From: an uncultured Rubrobacteraceae bacterium
GTDB taxonomy: Bacteria > Actinomycetota > Rubrobacteria > Rubrobacterales > Rubrobacteraceae
NCBI GenBank assembly: GCA_902806065.1
Contig: CADCVE010000020.1
Span: 1-48,260 of the forward strand
Length of the DNA: 48,260 bases
Direction: 5' to 3'
Shown: in pieces, positions 9,235-17,094 of the stretch
Numbering within the stretch: the stretch's first letter is position 1
Layout of the letters: every line of letters begins with the position of its first letter
Position numbers and translations under genes: made by a program
The notes under the pieces: generated by a model
Seen by the model: only the letters and a program-made list of their open reading frames with translations
What the model was told of the DNA's origin: nothing
Databases searched by the model: none

Positions 9235-9371
9235 TAGACAGAGCCCCCATAAACCTCTGCCAAGCCTCCAGGGCCAGACGGGCCGGCAACACGAAAAGCC
9301 GCCCACAAAGCGTGCACCAGCGTACCTGAAAACCAGAGAGTGTCTCCTGAATTGGAACCCTACCGCAGTGG

Positions 9372-9593
9372 CTAGAGAGTTTGCCGGGTTGCCCTGCGGC
9401 CCTTGATGCCGAGGTAGGTAAGGTAGCCGCCGATAGCAAGCGAGATAGGGATGATCGGCAAGTGTATGAGGGCCAGATACGTCGATCCCTGCAGGTCATT
9501 GACGTACCAGGTAAAGGCGCGAGGTATCCAAAGAACGAGCATCAAGAGGCCTATCGCCAGCAAAATGTTCGACGTGCGCCTCGAAACCTTCAT
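9372..9593 (-). CDS. Small two-helix membrane protein, unknown
   Basis: A 73-residue minus-strand protein with two clear hydrophobic segments (about residues 9-27 and 39-62), a positively charged N-terminus (MKVSRRTSN) and a basic C-terminal tail (GIKGRRATR). The positive charges at both ends suggest both termini face the cytoplasm. No SD is seen before the ATG, but a TAGACT hexamer ends 9 bases upstream, so the mRNA could be leaderless or nearly so. It stands alone and converges with the coiled-coil gene. The 137 bases between its stop and the 9208-9234 hairpin carry a Cys-containing frame (WCTLCGRLF) with no start codon; I could not support that as a gene. No known family is recognised. Confidence 0.65.
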   Translation of the reverse strand: MKVSRRTSNILLAIGLLMLVLWIPRAFTWYVNDLQGSTYLALIHLPIIPISLAIGGYLTYLGIKGRRATRQTL

Positions 9594-9728
9594 AGTTACA
9601 TAAGTCTACCAGACGTGTCGCCTGACACTAGCAACACAAAGCAGCACGGGATATACTATCTCCACTGATTTTCTGACGATTGTAACTGCAAGTACCTCGT
9701 TGAGAGGCTTTTACGGAGGGTAACGTTT

Positions 9729-10844
9729 GTGGCTGAGTTGAAGAATCGTGGTCTTGAAGAGGTCAAGGCGCTGAGCCGGGAGGATGCGGTCGAGATCATG
9801 CGTCAGGCCGGCATCGTTGGCGCTGGGGGTGGTGGGTTCCCGACGTACTTCAAGTGGAAGAACCCGCAGCCGAACTTGATCGTGAACTGCACCGAGTCGG
9901 AGCCGGGTTACTGGGCGGACAAGATGGTCCACCGGGAGTACTTCGGCGAGTTCATGGAGCTCTTCGAGGCGATGAAGGCGATCTTCGGGATCGAGCAGGT
10001 CATACTGGGTGTTCACTTCAAGGACGAGGAGTGGTTCTCGCGTTACGCGGAGAACGCTAATGGGCTCTACGAGGTGAGCCTGGTCCCGGACAAGTACTCG
10101 ATGGGCGAGGAGAAGACGCTCATCAAGAACATCTTCAACGAGGACAAGGGCAAGTGGGTGCCGCGCCGGGTGGACATGCCCGACGGTTCCAAGCGTCCCG
10201 GCCTCCCGCTCGACGCCGGCCATATAGTCAACAACTCCGAGACACTCCTGAACATCTACAACGCGCTCTTCTTCGGCAAGCCCGTCACCACCAAGTTCCT
10301 TCAAGTCTTCGGCCCCGACTTAGAGCTCAAGCTCTTCGAGACACCTCTGGGCTCCTCGGCGACCGAGCTGATAAGGATCGCCGGTATGGACATCGAGGCT
10401 CAGACAGGCAAGTTCTCCGTCATAGATGGAGGCCCATACCTCAATGAGATGGGCATCGAGTCGCTCGGCGAGGGTGATGCCTACGTGCGCCGCACGACCA
10501 ACGGCTTCCTCGTTATCCCCAGGGACGTGGCGAGCAAGGAGTACGCCGACATCAAGACCAAGCAACCGGAAGAGATCATCTCCCTCGTCGGTAAGGTCTC
10601 GGGGGTGAACCTGCCCCTGGGTGGGCGCTTCCTCAAGCCCGCCACGCCGCTCATCTCCGAGGGCGACGAAGTTCGGTACGAGCAGAAGATCGGGGAACCC
10701 GTGGACGAAGGCTTTAGCATAGGCGTCTGGTCGAGCATGGAAGGCATGGTCTCCTTCATGGAGGACGATGTCGTCGCTATCGCCGGGGGCGCCGTACCTC
10801 AGGAGGACGTAAGGGTCGAGACCGAGGCCGAAGCCGCCCGCTAG
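9729..10844 (+). CDS. RnfC/NuoF-like flavoprotein electron-transfer subunit without an Fe-S cluster motif
   Basis: A 371-residue protein with a GTG start and an excellent SD (GGAGGG, 8 bases away). The N-terminus has a Gly-rich FMN/NADH-type loop, GIVGAGGGGFPTYFKW (about 28-43), followed by VNCTESEPGYWADKMVHRE, which matches the RnfC/NuoF (complex I 51-kDa-like) domain. Residues about 245-300 resemble an SLBB-type segment. The C-terminal about 60 residues (KPATPLISEGDEV and following) resemble the barrel-sandwich/lipoyl-like domain that is N-terminal in RnfC. No CxxCxxC motif is present, so it cannot by itself carry the usual 4Fe-4S clusters. It probably binds flavin and pyridine nucleotide and passes electrons to an unseen partner. 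It is a single-gene unit in this window. Its stop overlaps the stop of the convergent Uma2-type fragment. Confidence 0.72.
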   Translation: MAELKNRGLEEVKALSREDAVEIMRQAGIVGAGGGGFPTYFKWKNPQPNLIVNCTESEPGYWADKMVHREYFGEFMELFEAMKAIFGIEQVILGVHFKDEEWFSRYAENANGLYEVSLVPDKYSMGEEKTLIKNIFNEDKGKWVPRRVDMPDGSKRPGLPLDAGHIVNNSETLLNIYNALFFGKPVTTKFLQVFGPDLELKLFETPLGSSATELIRIAGMDIEAQTGKFSVIDGGPYLNEMGIESLGEGDAYVRRTTNGFLVIPRDVASKEYADIKTKQPEEIISLVGKVSGVNLPLGGRFLKPATPLISEGDEVRYEQKIGEPVDEGFSIGVWSSMEGMVSFMEDDVVAIAGGAVPQEDVRVETEAEAAR

Positions 10845-11140
10845 ACAACCGCGAAGCAAGCTGTAGCTGTCAGGAGGGTTGGGGCATCGCGCCCCGGCCC
10901 TCTCTCTATGTAAAAAAGCCCGGTAATGGGCACCGTCCATCCGGGGTAGACTCTCTCGAGGAGGTTGTTGGCCTTGACGTGGTTACTTAACAATCGCCCG
11001 ATCTCCATAGCTACGTAGCCGTACTCGTCTCCCGCCAGCGCCATCTTGCGCAACTCCTCCCTGACTAGTTCATAACTGAACCCGTCGTCCGGCTTCCAGG
11101 GAAGCGCTTCTGCTGTAACCGGCCTGGTCTTGAGGGTCAT
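10841..11140 (-). pseudogene. Uma2-family (DUF820) nuclease-like fragment, truncated
   Basis: The frame starting at ATG 11138-11140 has a strong SD (GGAGAGG, about 7 bases away). It gives 99 residues: DDGFSYELVREELRKMALAGDEYGYVA and the following region match the N-terminal half of Uma2-family endonuclease-like proteins (family pattern YELVxGELxxM...EHG..V). After VYPGW the sequence stops resembling the family (which normally runs to about 180-200 residues with a catalytic D...ExK-type core). The FYIERGP and RDAP pieces look like the continuation after one or more small deletions or frame changes. I therefore call it a degraded copy, probably inactive. Its TAG overlaps the stop of the convergent RnfC-like gene, so decay may have been set by that neighbour. 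A short intact relative is a less likely alternative. Confidence 0.65.
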
Positions 11141-11253
11141 GGGAACACCTCTCCTTCGCGTCTCACGGTCCTCATCATACTGACCAGGGCGTGCTGGTCC
11201 AGGACCACCGACGAACGCGGGCTGCTGCTTCTTTTTGGTCCGCGCTGAACGGG

Positions 11254-11610
11254 CTAGGTGGAGCCGGTGACTTGCTTCAGTGCTTCCACTACCCTCCACA
11301 GCTCCTGATCTTCTGGGTCCCCATCAAACGGGGCGATGGTGTAGCCGCCGTAGGACTCTACGAGGCACGGGGAGTCGTCCACGGTATAGTCCACCGTTAC
11401 GGGTGGCGGCGCTAACTTGGAGTGGCAACCAAGGATCAAGTCTTGCACCACGAGTAGCTCGGCCGCGGAGGCTGCGTAACCGGCCCCGGCGCTCGACCAC
11501 AGGTAGATGTCGTGCCCGGAGGCGGCTAGCCTGATAAAGACCTCGCGAGCCTGCGGGCGTGGGATGCCCCCGTCTAGCAAGGTGCCCTGCACGTCAAAGA
11601 AGACGTTCAT
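11254..11610 (-). CDS. HAD-superfamily hydrolase-like protein
   Basis: A 118-residue minus-strand protein. The N-terminal MNVFFDVQGTLLDGG has the first Asp of HAD motif I (DxxGTL), although the usual DxD is DVQ, so the second Asp, which acts as the acid/base in phosphatases, is replaced by Gln. Motif II is plausible (YLWSSAG), and VDYTVDDSP resembles motif IV with two Asp residues. The protein is short and has no large cap. It may be a degenerate phosphatase or a binding member of the family. It ends 113 bases before the Uma2-type fragment and begins 22 bases after the FabD-like gene on the same strand, so co-transcription with fabD is likely. The substrate is unknown. Confidence 0.75.
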   Translation of the reverse strand: MNVFFDVQGTLLDGGIPRPQAREVFIRLAASGHDIYLWSSAGAGYAASAAELLVVQDLILGCHSKLAPPPVTVDYTVDDSPCLVESYGGYTIAPFDGDPEDQELWRVVEALKQVTGST

Positions 11611-11631
11611 GGGTGAGAGACGCTATGTAAC

Positions 11632-12495
11632 CTAGAGGGTCTCATCTCCCACGTCCTTGCGGGGGAGCAAATTTTGGGCCTGTTGAGAGAGGCGGGCGCT
11701 CAGGTCCTCGAAGGTGACGCCTTTGAGCGAGGGTAGCTCGAAATCGTTGAGCATCCGGGTCAGGACACCGCCGCCACCCAACTCTATCCACTCCTCCACC
11801 CGCATCCGGGCCAGGGTCTCCACGACCTTGACCCACCGCACGGGTGCCTCCATCTGGCTCTTGAGCGCTTCTCTGACCGCCTCGGCCGTTTCGAGGACGC
11901 TGCCGTCTACGGCACTGACCATGGGGACCTCTGGCGCCTGGAACTCCACCGAATCGAGGACGCCGCGCATCTTCTCCCCAGCGGCGGCGACGTACGGCGA
12001 GTGGGCCGCGAACGAGACGTTCAGGCGGATGGCGCGGCCCCGTATCTTCGAGACCGCGTCCCCGAGGGCCCCCTTGAGCCCTGAGATGACGGTCTGGCGG
12101 GGCGAGTTGTAGTTGGCCACCACGGAGCCCTCCGAATCGTCGAGGACCTTCTCTACCTCCGCAGGGTCGGCTTTCAGGATGGCGACCATGCCACCGGGGG
12201 TATCCCTGGCTGCCTGGGAGAGAAAGCGATCGCGTTCAGAGACGAGCCAAAGCCCCGTCTCCAAGTCGAAGCACCCGGCGGCGTAGGCCGCGCCGTACTC
12301 ACCCAGGGAGTGCCCGGCGACCACGTCCGGGCGAAGCTCCAACTCACGGCTCTCGTCGGCGTCCGCTACCGCGCGCGCGAAGACTTTGACTTGATCCGGG
12401 ATACGCTCGCCGACTACCCGCCGAATTACCGGCAACAGCCGGGTTCCGGGTTCGACTACCTTGCCGCCCTGCCCTGGAAAAACGAAAGCCCTCAT
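11632..12495 (-). CDS. fabD: Malonyl-CoA:ACP transacylase (FabD-like)
   Basis: A 287-residue acyltransferase-domain protein. Family motifs are FPGQG (6-10), the nucleophile elbow GHSLGEY with Ser63, SERDRF with the conserved Arg near 88-90, FAAHSPY with His165 as the catalytic partner, and the C-terminal ELGGGGVLTRM loop. The reaction would be transfer of malonyl from CoA to the ACP phosphopantetheine in fatty-acid synthesis. Two oddities are seen: the spacing from FPGQG to GHSLGE is about 25-30 residues shorter than in typical FabD, and no other fab gene lies nearby, so it may be a paralogue with another acyl substrate. It is followed closely by the HAD-like gene and lies 106 bases downstream of the lipid-kinase gene on the same strand. 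Confidence 0.85.
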   Translation of the reverse strand: MRAFVFPGQGGKVVEPGTRLLPVIRRVVGERIPDQVKVFARAVADADESRELELRPDVVAGHSLGEYGAAYAAGCFDLETGLWLVSERDRFLSQAARDTPGGMVAILKADPAEVEKVLDDSEGSVVANYNSPRQTVISGLKGALGDAVSKIRGRAIRLNVSFAAHSPYVAAAGEKMRGVLDSVEFQAPEVPMVSAVDGSVLETAEAVREALKSQMEAPVRWVKVVETLARMRVEEWIELGGGGVLTRMLNDFELPSLKGVTFEDLSARLSQQAQNLLPRKDVGDETL

Positions 12496-12601
12496 ACTTC
12501 CTCGCCCGTTCCTATTAGTTCACCAATCTCCTTGTCGCCTCAACTCTGGGGCGAGAGAGGGTTTTATCATAGTTTCTGGGTTCTTTGAAGCTGGAGAGGG
12601 G

Positions 12602-13489
12602 CTACGGGGTCAACACGCGTAATGATCTGGGGAGCACTCGCGCCCGAAACTCGCGGGTAGGGGGCAGCATCTCACCGTCCACATGCGCCATGGCCGGTTG
12701 TTTTAGCAACACATCGACCTCCGCGGCGCGGGCGAAGTGTATCTTCGGATGCGTGAGATGAGTGCCCCGGAGCACGGCCGGCACGAGGCGCAAGACCTCC
12801 GCCCGGCTCAACTCCTCGCTCCACACGACATCGAATACGCCGTCCTCCAGGCTGGACTCTGGCGCGAGCCTGAAGCGCGCTCCATAAGTCGTACCCAGCG
12901 CCACCGCGACGAGGATGGTTTCGGCGAGGATCTCCTCTCCGCCACCGAGTCTCAGACGGACCTGATGGCATTCGAGACCCCACAGGAGCCGACCGACTGA
13001 CCATAGGTAGCCCCCAAATCCTCCAAGATAACCGGGCGCCTCGGCAACCCCCGCAGCGACCTCGGCATCGAAGCCGATTCCGAGCCCATTGTTGAATCGC
13101 ACCCCGTTGACCTCACCCGCGTCAACGACCCGCACCACGCCCCCGACAACGACCTCCAAAGCCCGCCGGAGATCCGTTCCGACCCCTAGCGCCTTGACGT
13201 AGTCGTTCCCGCTACCCACCGGCAAAACTCCCATCACCCGCTCGGTCCCGGCGCATTCCGCCGCCACTTCATGCACCGTCCCATCTCCCCCAACCGCCAC
13301 GACCAATGCCCCGTCTGGCAGTCCCGAGACGATCCTTCTCGCTTCCCCCGGACTCTCTGTTAAATGCCACTCGACTCCCACTCCCTGACTGTCGAGGTAC
13401 TCCGAGACCTTCGCCTGGCAGGCTGCCGCCCTACCCCTACCGGCAGCCGGATTCAACACGAGGTGTGCTACGCGCCGCTCTCCCATCAT
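12602..13489 (-). CDS. Diacylglycerol/lipid kinase family protein (YegS/BmrU/DagK-like)
   Basis: A 295-residue protein with the catalytic-domain signatures of DAGK-type lipid kinases: LNPAAGRGR (about 12-20), VGGDGTVHEV (about 66-75, ATP-binding and catalytic loop) and LPVGSGNDYVKALG (about 93-106), followed by the C-terminal beta-sandwich with NNGLGIGFDAEV. These cytosolic, membrane-associated enzymes phosphorylate diacylglycerol or related lipids with ATP, recycling lipids for phospholipid synthesis. There are two possible adjacent ATG starts (13489 and 13486). The 106-base gap to fabD may hold that gene's own promoter, or the two may be co-transcribed; a lipid-metabolism link is reasonable but inferred. 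Confidence 0.88.
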   Translation of the reverse strand: MMGERRVAHLVLNPAAGRGRAAACQAKVSEYLDSQGVGVEWHLTESPGEARRIVSGLPDGALVVAVGGDGTVHEVAAECAGTERVMGVLPVGSGNDYVKALGVGTDLRRALEVVVGGVVRVVDAGEVNGVRFNNGLGIGFDAEVAAGVAEAPGYLGGFGGYLWSVGRLLWGLECHQVRLRLGGGEEILAETILVAVALGTTYGARFRLAPESSLEDGVFDVVWSEELSRAEVLRLVPAVLRGTHLTHPKIHFARAAEVDVLLKQPAMAHVDGEMLPPTREFRARVLPRSLRVLTP

Positions 13490-13837
13490 GCCGCGTAGAG
13501 TATCATCAGCTCACAAGCCCGCTCGTCCCATACCAGTTGGGCTGACTCAAGCTCGACTACAACTTTAAACTCTACTGGCCCAGGCTCTCGCTCTGGCTCT
13601 GCAGGTAGTGGGGTACTCTGCTGGAGGAGACGGCTGCATACAATATGTGATCGCATGGTCGAAACAGGAACGTATAAGTACGCGCTTTTGTTAACGAGAA
13701 TCGTGCGGGGGAGCTTGCCGGGTTTCGGGAGGATGCTGGGTTTGGGGTGGGATCCCTCCCAGAATGTGACCTTGATGTTGAGGTGTAGTCTATCTTGAGT
13801 CCCCGGAAGGGTCGCGTTCCGCGTGGAAGCAGGTACA
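13490..13837. other. Intergenic region between divergent genes, about 350 bases
   Basis: This stretch separates the minus-strand lipid kinase and a plus-strand Cys-containing unknown protein, so it should hold two promoters. AT-rich patches such as TACAAT near 13640 are possible -10 boxes but no paired -35 is convincing. A minus-strand open frame across it has no protein-like pattern. Confidence 0.4.
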
Positions 13838-14392
13838 ATGCGCGGTTATATGGAGAGCACTAGGGAGAATTGCCCACATTCAGGAGGCTTGCAGGCGGTT
13901 GTAGGGTCGGGGTTCCGATGCTCGGTCTGCGAGACGCGTCTGGACCTCGAGGGTGTCGAGAGGTGGGTGCGAGATGCGGAGATAGCCCGCGACGAAGCTC
14001 ATCTTACCATCGAGGGTGACGACGAGTTTATGAGGATCGTGCTCGATGAGCGCCAGCGGGAGGTGTACAGGCGTCGGAAGGTGTTGTATGAGCTGCGAAG
14101 CGCTCCGCGCGTCGTGGCGACTCGTCCGGAGATGATCTTGATCTCCTACGACGCGGTGGAGGATAGTTACGAGTGCAGAATCTTCTACAAGGAGCCGCGC
14201 CCGGCGGGGGGGTTGGAGCGGGTTAGCATCGAAGCTGACCTGGAGCCTATCCTGGAGCTCCGCTCGCACCCGGACCCGAACGTCCGGCTCGCCTGTGACA
14301 AAGTCGAGGAGTTTCACGCCCTCCGCCGCCGGCTCGCCGAGCAGGACAACCCTCCACCACTCAGGCGGGTCTTCTACCAGAATGAACTCTAG
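13838..14392 (+). CDS. Unknown protein with N-terminal Cys pair motifs
   Basis: A 184-residue acidic, charged protein. The N-terminus contains Cys residues in CPHSGG and FRCSVCETRL, a treble-clef or zinc-ribbon-like arrangement (one CxxC plus an isolated Cys), then a helix-rich segment with many Arg/Glu and a beta-rich part (RPEMILISYDAVEDSYECRI). No signal peptide or membrane segment is present. The start is uncertain: GTG 13823, ATG 13838 (AGG 4 bases upstream) and ATG 13850 are all in frame, and 13838 is chosen for its spacing. I do not recognise the family. A small regulatory or RNA/protein-binding role is possible for such a Cys-box protein but is not shown. Confidence 0.65.
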   Translation: MRGYMESTRENCPHSGGLQAVVGSGFRCSVCETRLDLEGVERWVRDAEIARDEAHLTIEGDDEFMRIVLDERQREVYRRRKVLYELRSAPRVVATRPEMILISYDAVEDSYECRIFYKEPRPAGGLERVSIEADLEPILELRSHPDPNVRLACDKVEEFHALRRRLAEQDNPPPLRRVFYQNEL

Positions 14393-14522
14393 ATTGTCCC
14401 TGGCTATCAGGAATGAATCTGTCTCGAAAAAGGTTTGTATCTCGGGCGCGCTGGCGAGCCGCCCTACTAAAAGCTAGAATGTCGCCCCGTACAGTAACCT
14501 GGTCGAAAGGCGTAAGTCGGAT

Positions 14523-14612
14523 ATGAGCGGGACCAACTTTATAGTGATGGTCATCCTGATTTTGATACTGCTCTTCATCCTTATGAACGTTGGTCCCCTG
14601 GTCACCTTCTAA
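14523..14612 (+). CDS. 29-residue hydrophobic microprotein, single transmembrane helix
   Basis: An ATG at 14523 opens a 29-codon frame ending in TAA. The translation is MSGTNFIV, then about 14 almost uninterrupted Ile/Leu/Val/Met/Phe residues, then NVGPLVTF. This is one membrane-spanning helix with polar caps (N5 and N23). Such a composition is unlikely from random GC-rich DNA, since the codons ATA, ATT and TTG depart from the local GC bias. An AAAGG lies about 13 bases upstream, which is a weak SD. The gene sits in the gap between an unknown protein and the convergent thpR gene. It could be a small membrane-complex subunit, a KdpF-like stabiliser or a toxin-like peptide; no evidence separates these. 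Confidence 0.5.
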   Translation: MSGTNFIVMVILILILLFILMNVGPLVTF

Positions 14613-14622
14613 GGTCGATCCT

Positions 14623-15165
14623 CTAACTTCTCCCCGCCAGAGCGAAAGTGCCCAGAGTCTCATAGACAGGCCCTTCTGGGGAGAGCACGCTCTTCACTAG
14701 CTCGATGCTCCCCACCCTAATCTTAGAGTCGATGGAGACCGGCGGCAGTTGCAAACTCGCCGGTTTACCCTGCACGCGGCCGAGCGTCAGGTGTGGGGTG
14801 TAAGGATGCCTCTCACGCTCGAAACCCGAAGATGCCAGGCCGGTGTCGAGGCCGGTAGCCAGAGAGCGGAGACGCCCGGAGCCCTCGCCGACACCGGCCC
14901 ATAAAATCCGGGCTCGCCGTGCAGACGGAAAAGCCCCAAGCCCCGCCAGCGCGGCCTCAAAGGGCGCATGCCCGGCGCAGACTTCCGCCAGAATCGCACG
15001 GATGTCGTCCAGTAACTCCTCCCGGACGTCTCCCAGGAACTTCAAGGTTAGATGCACGTTCTCTGGTCTCGTCAATCTTATCCGGTCATCAAAAGATAGG
15101 CGGGCCGCCACTAGCGCCTCCTTTACAACCTCGGGTGGCGGGAAGACGGCGACAAAAGCTCGCAT
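14623..15165 (-). CDS. thpR: RNA 2',3'-cyclic phosphodiesterase (2H family)
   Basis: A 180-residue 2H phosphoesterase with both HxT motifs, HLTL at 38-41 and HLTL at 125-128, about 85 residues apart as in ThpR/LigT. The opening MRAFVAVFPP and the central AFPSARRARILWAGV are characteristic. The enzyme hydrolyses 2',3'-cyclic phosphate RNA ends to 2'-phosphate and historically was called 2'-5' RNA ligase. It is cytosolic. It begins 8 bases after the stop of larB on the same strand, so the two are almost certainly one transcript. The C-terminus ends 10 bases from the convergent microprotein gene. Confidence 0.9.
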   Translation of the reverse strand: MRAFVAVFPPPEVVKEALVAARLSFDDRIRLTRPENVHLTLKFLGDVREELLDDIRAILAEVCAGHAPFEAALAGLGAFPSARRARILWAGVGEGSGRLRSLATGLDTGLASSGFERERHPYTPHLTLGRVQGKPASLQLPPVSIDSKIRVGSIELVKSVLSPEGPVYETLGTFALAGRS

Positions 15166-15173
15166 CTATACGC

Positions 15174-15956
15174 TCAGGTTTCGCGGTAGCCGGCGGCGCG
15201 GTTGGCTACCAGGGCTGCGGTCACGCCGGCGCCGGTCCCATTGTCCACGTTGACGACCGAGAGTCCCGGGGAGCAACTCTGGAGCATCCCGAGGATGGCA
15301 GCGGTGCCGTCCCCACCGAGGCCGTAACCGGTCGAGGTCGGCAGGCCCACGACCGGAACGGCCACGAGAGCCGAGACCACGCTCGGGAGCGCGCCCTCCA
15401 TACCGGCGGCGACGACCACACAGTCCGGGTCGAAGGCGTGCATCTCTTCAAGAGGCCCGGCGAGACGATGGATGCCGGCAACGCCGACGTCGTGAAAGCT
15501 CTTTACTTCAACACCCATCTCCCGGGCCACGACGGCGGCCTCCTCCAGCACGGGCAGGTCGGAGGTGCCGGCGCTTATGGCGATGACGCGGCCGCCCGTC
15601 GGGGTAGGCTCTCCGGAGCCGGCGACAAGAGCTTTGCCCGTGCTTCGTATGGGCGTACCGGGGAGTGTATCGCGCAGGAGGCGTTCTTGCTCGGGGGTCG
15701 GGCCGCTGACTATTACGCGCTCAGAGCGCTCCAGGATGGTGGCGCAAATCTTCGCTACCTGGGTGGCGGTCTTGCCGGGGGCGTAGATGATCTCGGGTAC
15801 ACCCTTGCGGGCCGCGCGCCCGAGGTCGAGAACCGCGAACTCGTCGAGGTAGCGGACCTCACCCCGTCTCAGGCGTTCGGCGGCCTCTGAGGGTGAGAGG
15901 GCGCCGCGCGCGACGGCGGCCAGCGTTGCATCCAGGTCTTTCGGGGGCTTGTGCAT
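15174..15956 (-). CDS. larB: Nickel-pincer cofactor biosynthesis carboxylase/hydrolase LarB
   Basis: A 260-residue protein of the LarB family, related to AIR carboxylase PurE. LarB carboxylates and hydrolyses nicotinic acid adenine dinucleotide, the first step to the nickel-pincer nucleotide of lactate racemase. Seen here are AISAGTSDLPV (127-137), AAGMEGALPSV with Glu187 and SCSPGLSVVNVDNG with Cys228; these match the catalytic Glu and Cys known for LarB. A much longer frame extends upstream over the divergent exchanger gene, but MHKPPKDL at 15956 is the natural start. There is no SD; a TACACT hexamer lies 8 bases before the ATG, so the mRNA is probably leaderless. LarC and LarE are not in the window. 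Confidence 0.9.
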   Translation of the reverse strand: MHKPPKDLDATLAAVARGALSPSEAAERLRRGEVRYLDEFAVLDLGRAARKGVPEIIYAPGKTATQVAKICATILERSERVIVSGPTPEQERLLRDTLPGTPIRSTGKALVAGSGEPTPTGGRVIAISAGTSDLPVLEEAAVVAREMGVEVKSFHDVGVAGIHRLAGPLEEMHAFDPDCVVVAAGMEGALPSVVSALVAVPVVGLPTSTGYGLGGDGTAAILGMLQSCSPGLSVVNVDNGTGAGVTAALVANRAAGYRET

Positions 15957-15964
15957 CGGGCAGT

Positions 15965-15970
15965 AGTGTA
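15965..15970 (-). promoter_or_regulatory. Probable -10 box of larB (leaderless start)
   Basis: TACACT on the minus strand (four of six matches to TATAAT, including the key A and T positions) ends 8 bases before the larB ATG, and no SD is present between. The spacing places transcription start at or next to the start codon. No good -35 is seen. Confidence 0.4.
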
Positions 15971-16035
15971 ACCGCCTTTGTAGATGGGTAGAACCCCTTG
16001 CGCTACGAGACAGGCGATGCGGCGAAAGGAACCTT

Positions 16036-17073
16036 GTGGCGACTACTATAGAGATGGTTCTCTCCGTTGTGGGTATCCTCATCGCGGCTGCGCTGTTCAC
16101 GAACTCTATCGAGATGCTGGGCGACCGGATGAACCTCGGGCAGGGGGCGGTGGGGAGCGTGCTCGCTGCGGTAGGTACCGCGCTGCCGGAGACGATGATC
16201 CCGATTGTCGCCATCCTGGGCGCCTTGATCGTTGGTGGCGATCCCAGCGCGAGTGGCGAGATAGGCGTGGGCGCGATTCTGGGTGCGCCGTTCCTCCTGG
16301 CGACGCTCGCGGCGTTCGTCGTTGGTGCCGCCGCCATAGGCTACAAGGGACGCCGGGAGACGGGAACGGAGCTAGATGTAGACAAGGCGACCGTCCGGCG
16401 GGACATGGTGTTCTTCTTCATCTGCTTTGCGGTGGCCGCGGGAGTCGGGGTCGTGGGCAGCTTCTTCGCGGTGCCATTGTGGTTGAAGGTGGCCGTGGCG
16501 GTGGGGCTGGTCGCGGCTTATGTGATCCACGTCGTGCAGACGATACGCGCCGGGGGGGATGCCCTGGAGGAGGTGCCGGATGATCTCACCCTGTGGCCCG
16601 AGTCTCGTTTCGGGGAGGCGCCGACCTGGGCCGTCGTGGTGCAGGTCCTGGGGTCGCTCGTGGTGATGGCGTTGGGCGCACACTACTTCGTCGAGGCCGT
16701 GAAGAGCGGCTCGGAGGCTCTGGGGATACCAGCGGGTTTGATCGCGCTGGTGCTGGCGCCCCTGGCTACGGAGCTACCGGAGAAGTTCAATTCGGTGATC
16801 TGGCTGCGCGACAACAAAGACACCCTGGCCATCGGCAACATAACCGGCGCAATGGTCTTCCAGAGCACTGTACCGGTCTCTCTGGGCCTGGCGTTCACGC
16901 CGTGGAGCCTGGACGCCCTCAACGCCCTCTCGGCCGTGCTGGCCCTCGTCGGGGGCGCAATCATCATCGCGATGCTCCTGAGCAAGGGCGGGCTGCGGGC
17001 ACACTTTCTCCTGGGCGGCGGCGTCCTGTACGCCATATTCCTGGGCGCGGCGATCTACCAACTCGCCCTGTAA
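16036..17073 (+). CDS. Ca2+/cation antiporter-type membrane protein (sodium/calcium exchanger family)
   Basis: A 345-residue integral membrane protein with about ten hydrophobic segments and two alpha-repeats typical of the CaCA superfamily. The first repeat contains GTALPETMIPI (about 47-57) followed by GAILGAPF; the second contains LATELPEKFNSVIW followed by GNITGAMVFQST. The conserved Glu of each repeat (PET, PEK) is the ion-binding residue in this family. A hydrophilic stretch (about 105-130) separates the two halves. The GTG start has GAAAGGA 6 bases upstream. It should exchange a divalent cation against Na+ or H+ across the membrane; the ion cannot be fixed from sequence. It is monocistronic and divergent from larB. 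Confidence 0.88.
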   Translation: MATTIEMVLSVVGILIAAALFTNSIEMLGDRMNLGQGAVGSVLAAVGTALPETMIPIVAILGALIVGGDPSASGEIGVGAILGAPFLLATLAAFVVGAAAIGYKGRRETGTELDVDKATVRRDMVFFFICFAVAAGVGVVGSFFAVPLWLKVAVAVGLVAAYVIHVVQTIRAGGDALEEVPDDLTLWPESRFGEAPTWAVVVQVLGSLVVMALGAHYFVEAVKSGSEALGIPAGLIALVLAPLATELPEKFNSVIWLRDNKDTLAIGNITGAMVFQSTVPVSLGLAFTPWSLDALNALSAVLALVGGAIIIAMLLSKGGLRAHFLLGGGVLYAIFLGAAIYQLAL

Positions 17074-17094
17074 GCCTCGCGGCCTGGTTCTCCT

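Noticed and set aside
9203-9499. Minus-strand frame with WCTLCGRLF, possible small zinc protein
   Set aside because: No start codon in the coding-like part and it overlaps the small membrane protein and the strong hairpin; the CxxC is not enough.
13735-13765. GGGATCCC palindrome and nearby repeats as an operator
   Set aside because: The arms are short (five to eight bases) and the region is G/C-skewed, so chance is likely.
14919-15890. Long plus-strand open frame opposite larB and thpR
   Set aside because: It overlaps two genes with complete catalytic motifs on the other strand and has no protein-like pattern or SD.
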